From positions 796,877 through 860,876 of the forward strand of contig NZ_PGGW01000069.1 of the NCBI RefSeq assembly GCF_002794255.1: a stretch of 64,000 bases of DNA, given 5' to 3'. The position numbers and the translations under genes were made by a program. Within the stretch, counting starts at the first letter, position 1; each line of letters starts with the position of its first letter. Shown here one piece after another: positions 10,566 to 19,337 of the stretch. Under the pieces are notes generated by a model. It worked only from the letters and a program-made list of their open reading frames with translations. It was not told the origin of the DNA and ran no database searches. This DNA comes from Streptomyces carminius (GTDB lineage: Bacteria; Actinomycetota; Actinomycetes; Streptomycetales; Streptomycetaceae).

Positions 10566-11918
10566 TCACACGACGGAGCAGGCGGCTCCGTTCAGGGTGA
10601 AGGAGGCCGGCTCCGCGGTGTTGCCGTTGTGCCTGGCCTGGAAACCGATCTGGACGCTGTCTCCCGCCGAGAGGGTCGAGTTGTACGAGACCGCCCGCGC
10701 GGTCACCGCGCCGCTGCCGGGACTGTAGGTGGCGCCCCAGCCGGAGACGATGGTCTGGCCCGCGGGCAGCTCGAACTCCAGCGCCCAGCCGCTGACCGGG
10801 GTGTCACCGGTGTTGGTGAGGGAGATGGAAGCGGTCAGGCCGCTGTTCCAGGAGTTGACCGAGTACCCGACCCGGCAGGCGCCCGGCTCGGGCTCGGGTT
10901 CGGGCTCCGGTTCGGGCTCCGGCTCGGGCTCGGGCTCGGGCTCACCGGTGCCGTCCAGGCCGAAGAAGGAGATGGCCCGCGCCGCCATGCCGCCGGCGGG
11001 CAGCGAGTGACTGCCGCCCTGGATGCTGATGGCCTCCACCGGTGCCTGGTCGCCGGTGCCGCCGTAACGGGTGCGGTTCCAGCCGGGCTGCGGGGAGTCG
11101 GAGGCCGAGGGGGTCTGGCTCAGCCCGTGGACGTTGGTCCACTGCTCGATCTGCTCGTTGAAGTTCGGGTACCGCAGGGTGTCGTCGTTGGTGCCGTGCC
11201 AGATCTGGATCCGCGGCCGGGGGCCGTCGTAGCCCGGGTACGCGCCCCGGACCATGTCGCCCCACTGCTGCGGCGTGTGGTTCCGGGTGCCGTTGGCGCA
11301 GGAGCTGTTCCAGCTCGATCCGTCGGTGGTCCCGAAGCAGGAGTGCGGCACGCCCGCGAAGGACGCGCCCGCCTTGAACACGTCGGGGTAGTTGCCCAGC
11401 AGGACGTTGGTCATCATCGCGCCCGACGAGGCCCCGGTGACGTAGATCCGCCCGGAGTCGGCGTTGTGGCGCTGCTCGACGTAGCTCACCATCGACCGGA
11501 TGGCCACCGGGTCGCTGCCCCCGTCACGGCGCAGCGCCTGGGGCGAGGAGACGTCGAAGCACTGGCCGCTGCGGGTCGCGGACGGGTAGACCACGATGAA
11601 CCCGTGCTGGTCGGCGAGCCGGGCGAACTCCGTGCCGGAGTGGAACGCCGGACCGGAGCCGGTGCAGTAGTGCACCGCGACCAGCACCGGCGGCCGCTCC
11701 TGCACCCGGTCGGGCACGTACAGGTGCATCCGCAGGTTGGTCGGGTTGGTGCCGAAGTTGTTCACCTCGACCAGCTGCGCCGCCGAGGCGGGCGGCGCGG
11801 CGGCGAAGAGTGCCGCCAGCATCGGTAAGACGGCCCCCAGGAGCGCCGCCAGCCGTGACCGGGCGGATCTCCTCCCGGCCTCCGTCGTCGTTGTGTTCTG
11901 CATGGACCTGTTGGTCAT
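10566..11918 (-). CDS. Secreted CE1/PHB-depolymerase-family esterase with C-terminal CBM2
   Basis: 450 aa secreted enzyme. A signal peptide (cleavage near ASA, residue 46-47) leads to an esterase domain of the PHB depolymerase/acetylxylan-feruloyl esterase type. Ser164 sits in TGASSGAM, Asp is near HGTNDD (245), and His304 is in GGSHSLP. A Glu-Pro repeat linker (about 326-342) joins it to a family-2 cellulose-binding module (about 346-450, with NSWNSGLTASISLTNTG). The CBM2 points to plant cell-wall substrates, so an acetyl-xylan or feruloyl esterase fits better than PHB depolymerase. The start at 11918 is chosen because AGGAAGGA precedes it. Confidence 0.92.
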   Translation of the reverse strand: MTNRSMQNTTTTEAGRRSARSRLAALLGAVLPMLAALFAAAPPASAAQLVEVNNFGTNPTNLRMHLYVPDRVQERPPVLVAVHYCTGSGPAFHSGTEFARLADQHGFIVVYPSATRSGQCFDVSSPQALRRDGGSDPVAIRSMVSYVEQRHNADSGRIYVTGASSGAMMTNVLLGNYPDVFKAGASFAGVPHSCFGTTDGSSWNSSCANGTRNHTPQQWGDMVRGAYPGYDGPRPRIQIWHGTNDDTLRYPNFNEQIEQWTNVHGLSQTPSASDSPQPGWNRTRYGGTGDQAPVEAISIQGGSHSLPAGGMAARAISFFGLDGTGEPEPEPEPEPEPEPEPEPEPGACRVGYSVNSWNSGLTASISLTNTGDTPVSGWALEFELPAGQTIVSGWGATYSPGSGAVTARAVSYNSTLSAGDSVQIGFQARHNGNTAEPASFTLNGAACSVV

Positions 11919-11938
11919 GTGCCCGTCCTTCCTAGACT
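11911..11938 (+). promoter_or_regulatory. Promoter of leaderless PucR-like gene, overlapping the divergent esterase start
   Basis: TTGGTC at 11911-11916, 16-bp spacer, TAGACT at 11933-11938, then GTG at 11946. The start codon lies seven bases after the -10 box, as in leaderless transcripts. The -35 overlaps the start codon of the esterase on the other strand. Confidence 0.55.
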
Positions 11939-11945
11939 GCGGGAT

Positions 11946-13130
11946 GTGAAGGGACTGCTGCTGCGGCTGTCGGAGCTGGACGCGGACGCCGCCACCGCCG
12001 TGCGGGTGATCGCGCACTTCGAGGCGCTGCTCGGCGGAGCTCTGGACCCGGCCACCCTGGCCCGGTCCACCGCCGCGCTGGCAGGGTGCGCGGCGGGGCT
12101 GGAGCTGGCCGACGGCCGCACCGCCCGCTTCGGTCCGGGGGGCGCCGCCCTGGCGGGCGCGCCGGGGAAGGTCTCCGGCCGGGTGGACCTGGATCCGGCC
12201 GGCCGGGTCTGGCTGGAGCGCCCGGGCGAACCGGGGCCGTTCGACGAGCTGGTGCTGGAGTGGATGGCCATCGCCGCCGGGGTGCTGGCCGGCCGCCCCC
12301 GGGCCGCCCGCTCACCCCGGGCGGCCGATCCGGCGCTGGTGGAACTGGTGCTCTCCGAACGCGAGGACGCCCCGGACCGGGCCCGCGCGCTGCGGCTGCT
12401 GGGCCTGGCCCCCCAGGTACCGCTGCGGGTGGTCGCGGTGGCGCCCCGGGAACCGGATCCGGTCACCGGGACGGACGCCGGAGTGGCGGCGGTGGCGCTG
12501 TTCGGACGCGGCGCCCTGCGCGGCTCCGTCCGGGTCGCCCGGGTCGGCTCGCTGGGCGCGGTACTGGTGCAGCGCCCGGAGGGCACCCCGGGCGGAAACG
12601 CCGCCTCACCGGCCACCGAACTGCGGGCGGCACTGCGGGAACGGGCCCGGGAGCGGAGCACGGCCCGCAGGCCCGACGGGGGCATCCGGGTCGGGGTCGG
12701 CGGCGCCGCCGACCCGCTGGCCGCCCACGACTCCTGGGCGCAGGCCTGCTCGGCGCTGCGGTTCGCGGTGGAGGGTTCCCCCCAGGAGGCGGTGGTCGAC
12801 CACGACACGCTCGGTCCCGTGGCCCTGCTGGCGGACATCCCGGTGGAACGGCTGCGCGCCCAGCCGGACGTACGGCTGCTGGGGGAGCTGGCGCGCAGCG
12901 AGCGGGGCGGGCAGGGCGGGCAGGGCAGCGACCTGCTGGCCGCCCTGGCCGCGTTCTGCCGCACCGGCTCGCTGCGGCAGGCCGCCGCGGAGCTCCATCT
13001 GCACCACAGCTCGGTGGCCGCCCGGCTGGCGCACGTGGAGAAGGAGCTGGGCTGGCAGCTCCGCGACCCGCAGGACCGCTTCCGTGCCCAGCTCGCGCTG
13101 TACGCCCTGCGGCTGGCCGGCGACGGCTGA
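11946..13130 (+). CDS. PucR-type helix-turn-helix regulator
   Basis: 394 aa. Seen: a variable GAF-like N-terminal region, a central CdaR/GGDEF-like region, and a C-terminal PucR HTH with FCRTGSLRQAAAELHLHHSS and LGWQLRDPQDRF. GTG 11946 is preferred to the upstream GTG at 11919, which would overlap the divergent esterase start. No ribosome site is visible, consistent with a leaderless message. PucR-family proteins respond to small metabolites. Sharing a 27-bp intergenic space with the CE1-CBM2 esterase, it may regulate that gene. Confidence 0.8.
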   Translation: MKGLLLRLSELDADAATAVRVIAHFEALLGGALDPATLARSTAALAGCAAGLELADGRTARFGPGGAALAGAPGKVSGRVDLDPAGRVWLERPGEPGPFDELVLEWMAIAAGVLAGRPRAARSPRAADPALVELVLSEREDAPDRARALRLLGLAPQVPLRVVAVAPREPDPVTGTDAGVAAVALFGRGALRGSVRVARVGSLGAVLVQRPEGTPGGNAASPATELRAALRERARERSTARRPDGGIRVGVGGAADPLAAHDSWAQACSALRFAVEGSPQEAVVDHDTLGPVALLADIPVERLRAQPDVRLLGELARSERGGQGGQGSDLLAALAAFCRTGSLRQAAAELHLHHSSVAARLAHVEKELGWQLRDPQDRFRAQLALYALRLAGDG

Positions 13131-13191
13131 GCGGGTGCCCCGGGCGCGGGCCCGCCCGCCATCTCGTGCGCGGGCCCGCCCACCGCCCGCG

Positions 13192-14142
13192 TCACCGGCC
13201 CAGCGCCCTGCGCAGCACGGCGACGGCCTCGTCGGTCGCCCGCCGGATGACGGCGGCGTGCTCCACCGCCCACGCCCCGTGGAAGGTGCCGGGGAACAGA
13301 TGCACCTCGGCGGGCACCCCGGCGGCCAGCAGGGCGCGGGCGTAGTCCAGGCCCTCGTCCCGCAGCGGGTCGAACTCCATCACCGAGACGTACGCGGGCG
13401 GCAGTCCGGCCAGGCCGGCGGCCCCGGCGCGGGCGGGCGCGGCGTACGGGGACACCCCGGGGGCGCCGCGCCTGCCGGGCCCCAGGTAGGCCTCCCAGCT
13501 CAGCAGGGCGTTGCGCCGGTTCCACACCGGGGTGTCGGTGAACCGCCGCGCGCTGGGGGTGTCCAGCCGGTCGTCGAGCGAGGGGCTGCACAGGTGCTGG
13601 AAGCAGATCGCGGGCCCGCAGCGGTCGCGTGCCAGCAGCGCCAGGCCGGCGGCCAGCCCGGCCCCGGCGCTGTCGCCCCACACGGCGATCCGGTCGGGCA
13701 GCACGTCCAGCTCGGCGGTGTTCTTCACCAGCCAGCACAGCCCGGCGTAGCAGTCCTCCAGGGGCGCGGGGAAGGGGTGCTCGGGTGCCAGCCGGTAGTC
13801 GACGGAGACCACCAGCGCCGCCAGCTCCCGGCACAGCATCAGGTTCCAGTCGTGGTCGGCGTCCGGCGAGCCCAGTACGTAGCCGCCGCCGTGGATGCCG
13901 TAGACGGCCGGCAGCGGGCCGCGCGCCCCCTTGGGCCGGTAGAGCCGCAGCCGCACCTCGGGCGCGCCGTCGGGCCCGGGCGCGCCCGCCTCCGTGACGT
14001 CCACTCCGGTGGTGTCCGCCGCCGCGACCGCCGCGGCGAGCTGCCACGCCTGCGCGGCGCGGGCCTCGTCGAGGTCGGTGATGTCCACCTCGGGCATCAG
14101 GCAGAGCGCGGCGGCCAGCTCCGGGTCGAAGCGGTAGCGCAT
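13192..14142 (-). CDS. Alpha/beta hydrolase, hormone-sensitive-lipase (HSL) family esterase
   Basis: 316 aa. HSL hallmarks: HGGGY at 84-88, GDSAG with Ser158, Asp in EFDPLRDEG, and His in FHGAW. DYRLAPEHPFPA is typical of the family. No signal peptide is seen from the ATG at 14142, which has GGAGGA upstream; an in-frame 40-residue extension to 14262 is rejected as it is His/Pro-rich and lacks a ribosome site. Likely an esterase for short acyl esters. Confidence 0.9.
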   Translation of the reverse strand: MRYRFDPELAAALCLMPEVDITDLDEARAAQAWQLAAAVAAADTTGVDVTEAGAPGPDGAPEVRLRLYRPKGARGPLPAVYGIHGGGYVLGSPDADHDWNLMLCRELAALVVSVDYRLAPEHPFPAPLEDCYAGLCWLVKNTAELDVLPDRIAVWGDSAGAGLAAGLALLARDRCGPAICFQHLCSPSLDDRLDTPSARRFTDTPVWNRRNALLSWEAYLGPGRRGAPGVSPYAAPARAGAAGLAGLPPAYVSVMEFDPLRDEGLDYARALLAAGVPAEVHLFPGTFHGAWAVEHAAVIRRATDEAVAVLRRALGR

Positions 14143-14425
14143 GCCCGTCCTCCGGTGGTCGCTGGGGGGAAGGTGGGGGTACGACTGCCCGGCGGGCCGC
14201 CGTGCGTGCCGGGTGTGCGGTGCGGCACGGTGCGCGGGAGTGTCGTGGTGAGACGGTGACACGGGAGTCCTCCCAGGTCATCAGACGGGTGTCGGGAGAA
14301 CGGGGGGCCCGGCCCGACACCTGCGCGGTTTTTGCGGCACTTCCTGTCGCGAGCGGCTCTCCGGAGCCGTCGGAACCCACTCTGAGCTGCGAGGAAGCAT
14401 CTGTGAAGCGTGCCGCGGGCGGCTC
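14143..14425. other. Intergenic region upstream of deacetylase 2
   Basis: No gene. Holds a hairpin (arms 14289-14296 and 14313-14320) followed by GGTTTTT, matching in type, sequence and distance the element upstream of deacetylase 1. Confidence 0.55.
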
Positions 14426-14454
14426 TTGACTCCGCTCCGGGGCCTCTCTATGGT
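14426..14454 (+). promoter_or_regulatory. Sigma70-type promoter of deacetylase 2
   Basis: TTGACT at 14426-14431, 17-bp spacer, TATGGT at 14449-14454. The spacer and the sequence after the -10 nearly match the promoter at 9545-9573. Confidence 0.75.
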
Positions 14455-14467
14455 CTCCCCGCCCCAC

Positions 14468-14491
14468 CGGAAGATTTCCGAAAAGTTTCGG
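14468..14491 (+). promoter_or_regulatory. Overlapping operator-like inverted repeats
   Basis: CGGAA-GAT-TTCCG (14468-14480) overlaps CCGAAA-AG-TTTCGG (14478-14491), both with perfect arms, just after the -10 box. The second resembles the CGAAA-N-TTTCG sites described for LacI-family regulators of streptomycete polysaccharide genes. Confidence 0.6.
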
Positions 14492-14612
14492 CCCCGACGC
14501 GCGGATCCCGCGCACAGGTCTCCGGCGGGACAACGGCTGTGACGCCGACTGTGACGGCCGACCGCGGCGCCGGCCGCGCCGGCCGTGGCAGCGCGTCAGG
14601 AAGGGACCAGCG

Positions 14613-15497
14613 TTGACCGAGACCACCAGCACCAGCACCAGCACCTGTACCAGTACCAGCACCGACACCGGCACGACCGCCGGGGAGGCCCTCCGGCCCG
14701 CGGCGTCCTCCCGGCGCACCCGCCGGCTGCGCCGCCTCGCGATGCCCCTGCTGCTCACCACCGGCCTGTGCCTGGGCACGCTCGCCGCGGCGGGCACCGC
14801 CCAGGCGCACGGCGCCGGGCAGGGCAAGGCGTACGGGAAGACGCACGGGAAGGGGTACGGGAAGGAGCACGGGAAGGGACGCGGAAAGGGGAAGGCCACG
14901 GCCGCCATCGTCGAGACCACCAAGCACGGCGGCCGGACCCTCGCCCTCACCTTCGACGACGGCCCCGACCCCGAAGACACCCCGGAACTGCTCAGGGTGC
15001 TGCGCGAACACCGGGTGAAGGCGGTCTTCTGCCTGTGGGGCGACCACGTCGCACAGCATCCCGAACTCGTGCGCGCCATCGTCAGGGGCGGGCACACCCT
15101 CTGCAACCACTCCATGCACCACGACGACATGGGCACCTGGACCGAGGAGCGGATCCGCGCCGACCTGGAGCGGACCAGCGCCGAGATCCGCAAGGCCGCA
15201 CCGGGCGTGCCGATCCCCTACTTCCGTGCCCCGTACGGCAGTTGGGGCAAGTCCCCGCAGGTGGCGGCGGCCCTGGGGATGCAGCCGCTGGGCTGGCGGC
15301 TGGCGATCGGCGACTGGGAGCCGCCGGGCACCGAGGAACTGGTCAGGCGCATCACCGAGGGCGTCGAGCCCGGTGCCGTGATCCTGATGCACGACGGCGG
15401 CGGCGACCGCAGCCAGACCGTCGAGGCAGTCGACCGGATCGTCCCGCAACTGCGGGACGAGGGCTGGCGCTTCACGAAGCCCGCCCGCCGCGCCTGA
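14613..15497 (+). CDS. Secreted polysaccharide deacetylase 2 (NodB domain, CE4)
   Basis: 294 aa, TTG start with AGGAAGGGA upstream. Order: a Ser/Thr-rich N-terminus (5-22), a basic stretch and hydrophobic signal core ending near AQA (64), a Gly-Lys-rich linker (about 69-94), then a NodB domain with TFDDGPD (113-119), HSMHHDD, RAPYGSWG and MHDGGGDRSQTV. Paralogue of the gene at 9700, sharing its promoter layout, but with an added lysine-rich linker that could bind anionic wall polymers. The GDSL hydrolase follows 35 bases downstream, probably in the same transcript. Confidence 0.92.
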   Translation: MTETTSTSTSTCTSTSTDTGTTAGEALRPAASSRRTRRLRRLAMPLLLTTGLCLGTLAAAGTAQAHGAGQGKAYGKTHGKGYGKEHGKGRGKGKATAAIVETTKHGGRTLALTFDDGPDPEDTPELLRVLREHRVKAVFCLWGDHVAQHPELVRAIVRGGHTLCNHSMHHDDMGTWTEERIRADLERTSAEIRKAAPGVPIPYFRAPYGSWGKSPQVAAALGMQPLGWRLAIGDWEPPGTEELVRRITEGVEPGAVILMHDGGGDRSQTVEAVDRIVPQLRDEGWRFTKPARRA

Positions 15498-15532
15498 CCT
15501 CCCGTCCGCTCCCGACGCCCAGGAGATCCCAC

Positions 15533-16879
15533 ATGAGACCGAACACCGCGCGCGGCCGGGTACGGGGCGCCCTCGTCGCCCTGCTCACCGGCGCGCTGCT
15601 GCTGCTGGTGGCGGCGCAGGCCACCCCCGCCACCACCGGCCCGGCCGCGCCCGCCGCGGCCGGGAAGGGCAAGCACGACCGCCACCGGGCCTGGGTCGGC
15701 ACCTGGTCGACCACGCCCACGGCCGTGCCCGAGTCCGACACCACCGCCTTCGAGGACCAGACCATCCGCCAGATCGTCCACACCAGCGTCGGCGGGAAGC
15801 GGGTCCGCGTCCGGCTGTCGAACGAGTTCGGCGACCGGCCGCTGGTCATCGGCGAGGCCCGCGTCGCCCGCCGGGCCGGCGACTCCGGCGGGCGCATCGA
15901 CACCCGCACCGACCGCCCGCTCACCTTCGGCGGCCGTACCTCCGTCACCGTCCCGGCCGGCGCCCCGGCCGTCAGCGACCCGGTCGAGCTGACGGTGCCC
16001 GCCGGCTCCGACCTGGTGATCAGCCTCCATCTGCCCGAACGCACCCCGGGCTCGACGGTCCACGCGTTCGCCTTCCAGCACAACTACGTGGCCGCCGGCA
16101 ACGTCACCCGCGCCGCGGACGTCACCCCGACCGCCACCATCGACCGCTGGTACTTCCTGACCGGTGTGAGCGTCGCCGCCGACGGCCGCTCCCCGCGCTC
16201 CGAGGCCGTCGTCGCCTTCGGCGACTCCATCACCGACGGTTCCGACACCGAGGTGAACGCCAACCACCGCTGGCCCGACCTCCTCGCGAAGCGGCTGCGC
16301 GCCGCCCACGGCCCCCACCCGCTCGGCGTGCTCAACCAGGGCATCAGCGGCAACCGCCTGCTGCACGACCCCAACCCGCCCGCCGGCTCCGGCGCGGACG
16401 CCTACGCGGCGTACTTCGGGCAGAGCGCGCTGCGCCGCTTCGACCGCGACGTGGCGGCCCAGCCCGGCGTCGAGCACGTCATCGTCCTGCTCGGCGTGAA
16501 CGACCTCGGCCACCCGGTCGCCGGTACCGCGCCGGAGTCCGAGAAGGTGACCGCCGAGGACGTCATCGCCGCCCACCGCCAGCTCATCGCCCGCGCCCAC
16601 GAGCGCGGACTGAAGATCCACGGCGGTACGATCCTGCCGTTCAAGGGCGACACCTTCGGCTTCTACACCGCCGAGAACGAGGCCGCCCGCCAGGCCGTCA
16701 ACCGCTGGATCCGCACCGGCGGCGAGTACGACGGGGTCATCGACTTCGACAAGGCCCTGCGCGACCCGGCCGACCCGCGGCGGCTGCTGCCCCGCTACGA
16801 CAGCGGCGACCACCTGCACCCCAGCGACGCCGGTGCCGAGGCGATGGCCGAGGCCGTCCCGCTGCGCCTGCTGCGCTGA
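15533..16879 (+). CDS. Secreted SGNH/GDSL-family hydrolase
   Basis: 448 aa. An N-terminal signal peptide (hydrophobic 11-30) is followed by a beta-rich region of about 150 residues, then the SGNH core: AFGDSITDG with Ser232, a Gly block in ISGNR, LLGVNDLGH, and C-terminal Asp and His in GDHLHPSD. Such enzymes hydrolyse esters or acetyl groups on carbohydrates or lipids. AGGAG precedes the ATG. Co-oriented with deacetylase 2, so a joint deacetylation role on extracellular glycans is plausible. Confidence 0.9.
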   Translation: MRPNTARGRVRGALVALLTGALLLLVAAQATPATTGPAAPAAAGKGKHDRHRAWVGTWSTTPTAVPESDTTAFEDQTIRQIVHTSVGGKRVRVRLSNEFGDRPLVIGEARVARRAGDSGGRIDTRTDRPLTFGGRTSVTVPAGAPAVSDPVELTVPAGSDLVISLHLPERTPGSTVHAFAFQHNYVAAGNVTRAADVTPTATIDRWYFLTGVSVAADGRSPRSEAVVAFGDSITDGSDTEVNANHRWPDLLAKRLRAAHGPHPLGVLNQGISGNRLLHDPNPPAGSGADAYAAYFGQSALRRFDRDVAAQPGVEHVIVLLGVNDLGHPVAGTAPESEKVTAEDVIAAHRQLIARAHERGLKIHGGTILPFKGDTFGFYTAENEAARQAVNRWIRTGGEYDGVIDFDKALRDPADPRRLLPRYDSGDHLHPSDAGAEAMAEAVPLRLLR

Positions 16880-16917
16880 CCGGCGCACCCGGTCACCACC
16901 CCACCCCCCCCACACGG

Positions 16918-16958
16918 CGGCGCCCGGCCCGGCGGCACGATCCCCGGCCCGGGCGCCG
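16918..16958. terminator. Hairpin between convergent GDSL and LysM genes
   Basis: Perfect 10-bp arms 16918-16927 and 16949-16958. Additional pairing inside the 21-nt loop is possible. Confidence 0.5.
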
Positions 16959-17023
16959 CGCCCACGCGCGGGGCGGAACCCGCCCACCGGCCGGTCCCGC
17001 CCCCGGAGGGGGCCGGGAATCCC

Positions 17024-17515
17024 TCAGGCGCGGCCGACGGGGATGCGCAGAACCTGCCCGGGAATGATCACGTCGGGATCGGTGAGCTGCGGATTGGCCC
17101 GTACGATCCTCGTGTGCAGGGCGGCGTCGCCGTAGTGGGTCCGGGCGATCGCCGACAGGGTGTCCCCCCGCTCCACCTCGTGCTCGCGGTAGCCGACGTA
17201 GTCCGGGACGATCCGCGGCGCGTAGACGGCCGGGACGGTCACCCTGTTGATCTCGCTGCCGTCCTTGGCGCTGGTCTCGAAGACCTGGATCAGGATCTGG
17301 TCCCGCGCGAGCGCCGCGCCGCCGAGGTCGACCTGGAGCTGGAACTGCCCGTGTTCGCCGGTTCCGCCCCCGACCTCGAAGTGTCCGCCCACCTCGTCGT
17401 GTCCGTCGCCGACGCGGTAGTTCAGGACGGCCTCGAAGCCGGTGCCGACGCCCGCGACCCGGACCGGATCGCCGACCAGGTCGAACTCCCGCGGCTGATC
17501 GATGCGGTTGGTCAT
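17024..17515 (-). CDS. LysM-domain protein
   Basis: 163 aa. The C-terminal 50 residues are a LysM domain (EVERGDTLSAIARTHYG ... IIPGQVLRIPV). The first 100 residues form an uncharacterised beta-rich domain with no signal peptide. LysM binds peptidoglycan or chitin. Absence of an export signal suggests either non-classical release or a cytoplasmic or structural role. The start at 17515 has GGAAGGA upstream. Confidence 0.85.
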   Translation of the reverse strand: MTNRIDQPREFDLVGDPVRVAGVGTGFEAVLNYRVGDGHDEVGGHFEVGGGTGEHGQFQLQVDLGGAALARDQILIQVFETSAKDGSEINRVTVPAVYAPRIVPDYVGYREHEVERGDTLSAIARTHYGDAALHTRIVRANPQLTDPDVIIPGQVLRIPVGRA

Positions 17516-17941
17516 GAGAATCCTTCCGGTTGAGCGGGTCTGTGGCACTCCCCACCGTGGGAAAGGGAGCGCGCGGCGGTCAAATGCCGTGTCGGGGTGT
17601 CAGAAGGAACAAGCCACCCCTTCCGTCCCGGCCGCGGTGCCGTCCCCGCAGGCGGCCGTCGCTCGCCCGCCGGCCACCGGGCCTCCGACGGGCGTCTTCC
17701 GGACGGTTCCCCGTACGTGCCGGGTGCCGGACCCCGGCGGCTCCGCGGGACGGGAGGGAAGCCCACCGGGCCTTTACGGCGCGGTGCTCCCGCCGGGGGC
17801 CGGGGGAGGCGGAGGAGAACGCTTCGACGGTGCTCCCGGGATCCACCGGAGAGGCCCCGGTGTTTGTTCCCCTGCCCTCCGGGAAACCGTGGGCGTCTGT
17901 CCACCGGGAAGACCCGGAGTACCGAGGCAAGGAGGAACCCC
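17516..17941. other. Intergenic region upstream of small acidic protein
   Basis: No gene seen. A GTTT-N15-GGGAAA string at 17862-17886 loosely resembles the stress sigma (SigB-type) promoter GTTT-N14-16-GGGTAT. Weak evidence. Confidence 0.35.
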
Positions 17942-18175
17942 ATGTCCGGGCAGGACGACACGCGCCGTACGGGGGAGGCACCCGCCGGTCCCTCCCGTCC
18001 CGGAGACGGCGGCCGGGGCACCGGGGAACCGGAGCCGCGGCGGTCCCCGCTGGAGGAGGACCCCGCCGTGCGGCGTGCCTTCACCGACGACAACACCGCC
18101 ACCGCTCTCACGACGGAGGACGAGGACGACCGCGGTCCGCTGGCCCCGCGTTTCCAGGAGCCGGGCGGCTCCTGA
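17942..18175 (+). CDS. Small acidic hydrophilic protein, unknown
   Basis: 77 aa, rich in Asp, Glu, Gly, Pro and Arg, with no hydrophobic segment. The centre (LEEDPAVRRAFTDDNTATAL) is the only ordered-looking part. An almost perfect ribosome site (AAGGAGGAA) precedes the ATG, which is the main reason to accept it. Probably disordered. Function not recognised. Confidence 0.65.
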   Translation: MSGQDDTRRTGEAPAGPSRPGDGGRGTGEPEPRRSPLEEDPAVRRAFTDDNTATALTTEDEDDRGPLAPRFQEPGGS

Positions 18176-18370
18176 ACCGGCGGCGGAGCCGGCTCCCGAC
18201 GGCGTGCGGACCGGTCTCACCGGTCACGGCGGGGGCGGACGGGAGAGAAGCGGTTCGGCCGCGGCCGAACCGCCGCGGCGAACGTACGGAAGGGGAACGG
18301 GCCCCCGCCCCGGGGCGGGGGCCCGGCACACCGCCCGGGAGGCCGGTACGCGGGAACCCCGCCGCGGCCG

Positions 18371-18694
18371 TCACCCGGCGCCCGTGCTCCCGGCCGCGCC
18401 GTCCCGCTCCCCGGTACGGCCGGTCGGCGGATCTTCTCCCGGGGGCGGTCCCGGCGGCCCGGCCGGGGCCATCGGCCACGGCAGTTCCTCCTGTGCGATC
18501 TCCCAGGTCCCCGGTGCCGGGGCGGAGCGCAGCGCGAGCTTCTCGCGGCAGTCGTCACCCAGGCCCCACAGTCGCGCCCGCCGCCCTCGCAGCGGCCGCC
18601 CGCACATCCGGCACAGCACCCGGCGGCGCTCCTCCCCGGAGGGCTCGGGGCTGCCGGGGAGCGGTACGGGCTCGGGCCCGGGTACGGAAGTCAC
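18371..18694 (-). CDS. DUF6011-type zinc-ribbon protein
   Basis: 107 aa. Residues about 27-52 carry CRMCGRPLRGRRARLWGLGD followed by DCREKL, giving a Cys set typical of the short DUF6011 zinc-binding motif found in actinomycete and phage proteins. The remainder is Pro/Gly-rich. Function unknown. No partner gene is evident. Confidence 0.65.
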   Translation of the reverse strand: MTSVPGPEPVPLPGSPEPSGEERRRVLCRMCGRPLRGRRARLWGLGDDCREKLALRSAPAPGTWEIAQEELPWPMAPAGPPGPPPGEDPPTGRTGERDGAAGSTGAG

Positions 18695-19337
18695 CCCACC
18701 GGTGTAGCAGACCGCGCACCCGCCCGGCGACGCGCCGGAGGACCGGAACGGGCGGAGGCGGACGGGGCGGCGGCCGGCCGTACACGCTCCCCGCCGCGTG
18801 ATCGGCCACCGTCCTTCCCCGAAGGGACGGGCCCGGGCCGCCCGGTACCCGGATTCCGGTGATCCGTCCGGCGGAAACGATGGCGGCAGGGCCGGAAAGG
18901 AATCGAAGAAGTCCTCGCGCCGCCACCCCCCGGAGAAGACGATCCGGTGATTCCCGTCAAGCGCCGGAAGTCCTTCTCGTTTGCTTCCGCGTGGTCGGGG
19001 TTCCGCTCTCCGGACGGGGGCGCCCGGGGTGCCGGGAGAGTCGTGCCGGGCCGGCGCGCCGCGCCGCGCCGGGGAGTCCCCCGGCCGCTCCCGGTCCCGG
19101 GGCGGCGGCCCGGGCAGCGGGGAGATCCGGCCCGCGCACGTTCTCCGGCATCAATTTCGAGCCATCCTCATCCGCTCACGGGAAAAGCGGGTGCCCTTCC
19201 ATCCCCCGGCTGTCCAGCCGGTTTTCCCCATTGCCACCGGGAACCGTAACCCCGGCCACCCCACCCGTTCCCCCGGACCACATAAAATGCCCGGCGCCGT
19301 CGAAACCATCCGGACCTCTCAAGGAGGAGAATCAGCC
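18695..19337. other. Long non-coding region before the LAxTG/synthase unit
   Basis: About 640 bp without a credible gene. A TAAAAT hexamer at 19283-19288 could be a -10 box for the downstream pair, though no good -35 lies 16-18 bp upstream. An unusually long upstream region for such a small operon. Confidence 0.4.

Noticed and set aside
10566..10862. The CBM2 esterase as a true PHB depolymerase
   Set aside because: A cellulose-binding module instead of a PHB-binding domain makes a plant-polymer esterase more likely.
10886..10942. GGGCTC/GGTTCG repeat tract considered as a CRISPR-like or regulatory array
   Set aside because: It encodes the Glu-Pro linker between esterase and CBM2; no spacers of even length.
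9795..11828. Plus-strand frame of 677 codons across deacetylase 1 and the CBM2 esterase
   Set aside because: Runs out of frame through one real gene and antisense through another; low-complexity product.
11919..11945. GTG at 11919 as the start of the PucR-like gene
   Set aside because: It would directly abut the esterase start on the other strand and lie upstream of the -10 box; GTG 11946 fits a leaderless start.
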